9,502 nt of DNA from Xanthobacteraceae bacterium (GTDB lineage: Bacteria > Pseudomonadota > Alphaproteobacteria > Rhizobiales > Xanthobacteraceae). Made by a program: the position numbers and the translations under genes. Location of the stretch: NCBI GenBank assembly GCA_030043175.1, contig JASHYD010000509.1, positions 1 through 9,502 of the forward strand, read 5' to 3'. A model generated the notes under the pieces. That model did not search any database, was not told where the DNA came from, and saw only the letters and a program-made list of their open reading frames with translations. Position 1 is the first letter of the stretch; the number at the start of each line of letters is the position of its first letter. Positions 6,749 through 9,502 of the stretch are shown here, in pieces.

Positions 6749-7716
6749 CAGAAATACCCCTCTTGTTTCTTGCGCTCCATGGCGGCGCTGCCCTCTTGAT
6801 CGATGAGGCGGCCGCGCCGTTCGGAAAATCGACTCTCCGTTGTTTCCCGGATGATCCCGCTGAGCGTGACTGCACTACTGTCGATCGCGCCGGTCAGCGG
6901 ATAACAACCGAGCGTTCGGAATCGCACGGTTCGCACGGCCGGCCGCTCGCTCGGCTCCAATGGCAGGCGATCATCGTCGACCATTATGAGCGCGCCACCA
7001 CGACAGACGATCGGTCGGGGCGCCGCGAAATACAGCGGTACGATTGGAATGCGCTCCTGGTGGATGTAAAGCCACACGTCGAGCTCAGTCCAATTGGATA
7101 ACGGGAATACCCGGAAGCTCTCGCCTTTGCGCTTGCGACAGTTGTAGAGGCGCCATGGCTCGGCGCGCTGGCGCTTCGGATCCCAACAGTGTTGGGCGGT
7201 GCGAAGCGAAAACACCCGCTCCTTGGCGCGCGAGCGCTCCTCGTCGCGCCGTGCGCCTCCTAGTGCGGCATCGAACCCGTAATGATCGAGCGCCTGCCGC
7301 AGGGCCTGTGTCTTCATGACGTCGGTGTGGATGTCGGGATGACTAATCGGCCCGATGCCCCGGGCGAGGCCATCCTGGTTGATGTGGACAATCAGCTTGA
7401 GGCCCAGTTCGGCGGTGCGGCGGTCCCTGAAGGCGATCATGTCACGGAACTTCCAGGTGGTATCGACGTGCAGCAATGGAAACGGTGGCTTCGCCGGATA
7501 GAAGGCTTTCAGGGCGAGGTGCAGGAGGACTGAAGAGTCCTTGCCGATCGAATAGAGCATCACCGGGTTGTCGCTCTCGGCAACGGCCTCCCGAATGACG
7601 TGGATGCTTTCAGCTTCAAGCCGCTGGAGATGCGTGAGACGCGGTGCAGCACCGATAGGAGTGGGTGACACGAGCCTAGCCGGCGTGGCGTCCAAAGTGG
7701 GGGCTCCAAAAGTCAT
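6748..7716 (-). CDS. cysD: Sulfate adenylyltransferase subunit 2
   Basis: 322 residues. CysD is the ATP-pyrophosphatase-type catalytic subunit that adenylylates sulfate to APS in the cytoplasm, working with CysN. I see the PP-loop SIGKDSS (56-62), [13 protein letters not shown] (81-93), [18 protein letters not shown] (153-170) and the C-terminal [20 protein letters not shown], all hallmarks of CysD/NodP. The start at ATG 7714-7716 is supported by GAGGAAG (7724-7730) 7 bases upstream. A longer in-frame start at 7890 would only add sequence that overlaps cysH. The first 26 residues are a variable extension; family members are about 300 residues. The ATG overlaps the cysH stop (ATGA) and the stop overlaps the cysN start, so the three are translationally coupled. 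It appears intact. Confidence 0.95.
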   Translation of the reverse strand: MTFGAPTLDATPARLVSPTPIGAAPRLTHLQRLEAESIHVIREAVAESDNPVMLYSIGKDSSVLLHLALKAFYPAKPPFPLLHVDTTWKFRDMIAFRDRRTAELGLKLIVHINQDGLARGIGPISHPDIHTDVMKTQALRQALDHYGFDAALGGARRDEERSRAKERVFSLRTAQHCWDPKRQRAEPWRLYNCRKRKGESFRVFPLSNWTELDVWLYIHQERIPIVPLYFAAPRPIVCRGGALIMVDDDRLPLEPSERPAVRTVRFRTLGCYPLTGAIDSSAVTLSGIIRETTESRFSERRGRLIDQEGSAAMERKKQEGYF

Positions 7717-8591
7717 GGAATTACTTCCTCTGGGGACGGTTCCGATTGGTGTGAGCCCGCTTCCGATTGCCCGAGCGTGGCCGCGTGGGAGTGGCGAGGA
7801 CGATGCAGGCCGCATTCCTTGTGCTGTTGCCGCTCCCACCACCATCGCCCCGCACGCTCGGGCTCGCCAGCCGCGACGGCGCGGGTACATGGCGCGCAGC
7901 CGATCGACACGAAGCCCTGATCATGCAGAGCGTTGTAAGGAATGCCGTGCTCTCGAACGAACGCGACCACCTGGTCCCGCGTCCAGTCAAACAGTGGATT
8001 TACTTTGATCAGCCGGTGACGTGGATCGACGGCGGCAAAGGAGATACCAGCGCGCTCGTCCGACTGATCGGCGCGCATTCCGGTTATCCAAGCAGCGGCT
8101 CCGGTGAGGGCAAGGCGGTGGGGCTCGACTTTGCGCACGGCGCAGCAGGCGTGCCGAGCCTCGACCGAGGTGTAAAATCCGTTGATACCCTGACGCGCCA
8201 CCAGGGACTCGACGCCAACGCGATGCGGACAGAATGCCTGAATGCGTTGACCATAGCGGCGTTCGGTCCACTCCCAGACCTCATAGGTCTCCGGAAATAG
8301 CCGCCCGGTATCGAGGGTTACCGCATCGATCGCGAGTTCCTCAGTGAAAATCGCGTGCGCGAGCGCCTGGTCCTCAATTCCGAAGCTCGTCGTGAACACA
8401 ATCCGGCCCGGCACGACGGTGCGTGTTGCCGCGACACGGTGGGCGAGATCGAGATCAACAAACGCGTCTGAGCACGACCTCGCCAGCTCCTCGGCGTTCA
8501 CCGGCTTGAAACTCGGTTCAGCACTAGGTGTCCATTTTCGGTGAGCGTCGGCATCTATCGCGCCGGGTTTACCATGGGTCATAGTCTTCAT
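7713..8591 (-). CDS. cysH: Assimilatory adenylyl-sulfate (APS) reductase
   Basis: 292 residues. CysH reduces activated sulfate to sulfite with thioredoxin in the cytoplasm. Visible motifs: TTSFGIEDQ (67-75) and [10 protein letters not shown] (93-102) of the nucleotide-binding domain; CC at 149-150 and CAPC at 232-235, the CC-X81-CxxC set that binds a [4Fe-4S] cluster; and KECGLH with the catalytic Cys260. The cluster cysteines place it with the bacterial/plant-type APS reductases, not with E. coli-type PAPS reductases, so CysC is not required. The start at 8591 has GGAGA 9 bases upstream; ATG 8580-8582 is an alternative. An N-terminal extension of about 30 residues and a His/Ser-rich tail after ECGLH make it longer than the usual 240-250. 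Next gene cysD overlaps by 4 bases. Confidence 0.93.
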   Translation of the reverse strand: MKTMTHGKPGAIDADAHRKWTPSAEPSFKPVNAEELARSCSDAFVDLDLAHRVAATRTVVPGRIVFTTSFGIEDQALAHAIFTEELAIDAVTLDTGRLFPETYEVWEWTERRYGQRIQAFCPHRVGVESLVARQGINGFYTSVEARHACCAVRKVEPHRLALTGAAAWITGMRADQSDERAGISFAAVDPRHRLIKVNPLFDWTRDQVVAFVREHGIPYNALHDQGFVSIGCAPCTRAVAAGEPERAGRWWWERQQHKECGLHRPRHSHAATLGQSEAGSHQSEPSPEEVIP

Positions 8592-8651
8592 CGCCGTCGG
8601 TCTCCATGAAGTTGCGTCGGGGAGCTGCGGTGACCGCGGGCCGCACTCGGG

Positions 8652-9502
8652 TCATCGGCCGTCGAGGACCTGGCTCAGTGGCGTTTTTCCACCGTCTGCA
8701 AACTCGGTCAAAATCCCATCGATGAGCGTGAAGCGGCCGAAGGTTTTGCCGGGACTCGTCTCATAGATCGCATATTCGGCAGGCCGCCCCTTAAACTTAT
8801 AGTCCACATGCAGTTTGGGAGCGCCGAACAGCGCCTGCAGTTCGCTCGCCTTCAGGCCGACCTGGACGCCTTGCTCCTTCGGCCGATCCGCAACATCATC
8901 AATCTCGTTATCTGCGGGGTCGGGAGCGAGCGGTAGCGCGAAGCTGAGAATGTCGGCGGGAAACGAGCGCCCGACCTTCTTGGTCACAACGCGCCCATCG
9001 ACCAGAAAAATGCTGACATCGGGCTCGCAGGGACGTTCGAAGATCATTTGCTCGGCGGTCATGCCGTACCCATCCTCGAGGCGGTCTTCGACAGGCGCTC
9101 CCAGCATCTGCAGGACGACGCTACGACTCAGCCCGAGCCATGCCCCTCGGCTGAAGGTGGGAAGGGTGGGGTCATCGATGCCGGCGATATCGAGCGCCAC
9201 GCCAGATAATCTATCGTCAGTGATGGTCACCGCGGTGCCGATCGGCTCTGCCGGGTACTTCAGGACGCGGATGTTGCCGTCTTCTCTCACAAAGGAATCA
9301 GCCTGCGCGGGCGCTCCCATGATCCTCTCCACGTCACCCGTCGACATGCCCCAGTGGAGGAGGGTCGCGCGCACGCCCAAGTGATCGATCCGCGGCGGCA
9401 ACAATCCCTTGCTGGGTGTGGCCTCCACCTCCTGCAAAATGGATTTCTGGGCGAATACGGGAGAAGAAAGTTGCGAGCCCATGGTGCCTAGACACAAGGC
9501 TG
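8652..9502 (-). CDS. Exported protein with three BamE/SmpA-like repeats, 5' partial
   Basis: The frame is open at the right edge and its start lies outside the window; a TTG at 9497 is in frame but inside the signal peptide. The visible N-terminus (LCLGTMGSQLSSPVFAQ) is the end of a Sec signal peptide with a VFA-Q cleavage site. The mature part carries the same motif three times: WGMSTGDVERIMGAP (49-63), WLGLSRSVVLQMLGAP (120-135) and VGLKASELQALFGAP (213-227). Each has a G(M/L)S...V..(M/L)(G)GAP helix-turn of the SmpA/OmlA/BamE fold and is followed by beta strands with an aromatic/charged (I/Y)FER or YETSPG pattern. Residues are counted from 9497. BamE-like domains bind outer-membrane or peptidoglycan partners; the exact role here is unknown. 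It is on the cysH strand, 60 bases upstream, and may be co-transcribed. Confidence 0.7.
   Translation of the reverse strand, partial: ALCLGTMGSQLSSPVFAQKSILQEVEATPSKGLLPPRIDHLGVRATLLHWGMSTGDVERIMGAPAQADSFVREDGNIRVLKYPAEPIGTAVTITDDRLSGVALDIAGIDDPTLPTFSRGAWLGLSRSVVLQMLGAPVEDRLEDGYGMTAEQMIFERPCEPDVSIFLVDGRVVTKKVGRSFPADILSFALPLAPDPADNEIDDVADRPKEQGVQVGLKASELQALFGAPKLHVDYKFKGRPAEYAIYETSPGKTFGRFTLIDGILTEFADGGKTPLSQVLDGR

Noticed and set aside
7767..8300. A 177-codon open frame on the + strand
   Set aside because: It lies wholly opposite the well-supported cysH/cysD genes, and its sequence is the shadow of GC-rich coding DNA with no known motif.
8627..8637. Interrupted palindrome GCGGT-G-ACCGC between the repeat protein and cysH
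   Set aside because: It is only 11 bp and lies in very GC-rich DNA where such palindromes arise by chance; no second site or known operator matches it.
8815..9384. A 189-codon + strand frame rich in Ser/Arg/Thr
   Set aside because: It is antisense to the three-repeat exported protein and has no ribosome binding site or recognisable domain.

Overview
The window looks like GC-rich alphaproteobacterial DNA, most likely from a Bradyrhizobium-type member of the Rhizobiales. This is inferred from protein families I recognise, not from a search: an ABC_sub_bind periplasmic protein, a DEYRRYAAEC-type mini-protein, a small exported KVVIK/His-Arg-rich protein, a TIR remnant of the pentapeptide-TIR type, and a cysH-cysD-cysN cluster. 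No rRNA, tRNA, CRISPR array, intact transposase or phage gene is visible.

Left part (1 to about 2.93 kb, mostly + strand) is largely a gene graveyard. It holds a truncated ABC transporter binding-protein fragment, two small plausible intact genes (511-681 and 1019-1231, the second with a perfect Shine-Dalgarno and a terminator-like hairpin), a LuxR-type regulator broken by one extra base, a TIR-domain remnant facing it tail to tail, a SAM methyltransferase lacking its N-terminus and shifted at its C-terminus, and a short HTH-like ORF.

Middle part (about 2.99-5.19 kb) has an intact, exported alpha/beta hydrolase of the homoserine O-acetyltransferase-like (MetX-like) type on the - strand, with an in-frame 18-bp tandem duplication in its signal peptide. 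Two gene-poor stretches surround the first 66 codons of a GNAT acetyltransferase.

Right part (5.19-9.50 kb, all - strand) is a compact assimilatory sulfate reduction operon read right to left: an exported protein with three BamE/SmpA-like repeats (5' end outside the window), then cysH, cysD and cysN. cysH/cysD overlap by ATGA and cysD/cysN by TGATG, so translation is probably coupled. CysD and CysN make adenosine 5'-phosphosulfate (APS) from sulfate and ATP, and CysH, which carries the CC...CxxC iron-sulfur signature of APS reductases, reduces APS to sulfite. That explains why no APS kinase (CysC) is needed.

The most unusual point is that CysN carries a C-terminal membrane domain of the DUF2061 family where many rhizobial CysN/NodQ proteins carry CysC. 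This suggests a membrane-anchored ATP sulfurylase. In this sequence cysN is split by a missing base near 6308, so either it is a recent pseudogene or the base is a sequencing error. Single-base lesions in several genes make the read-quality question worth settling first.
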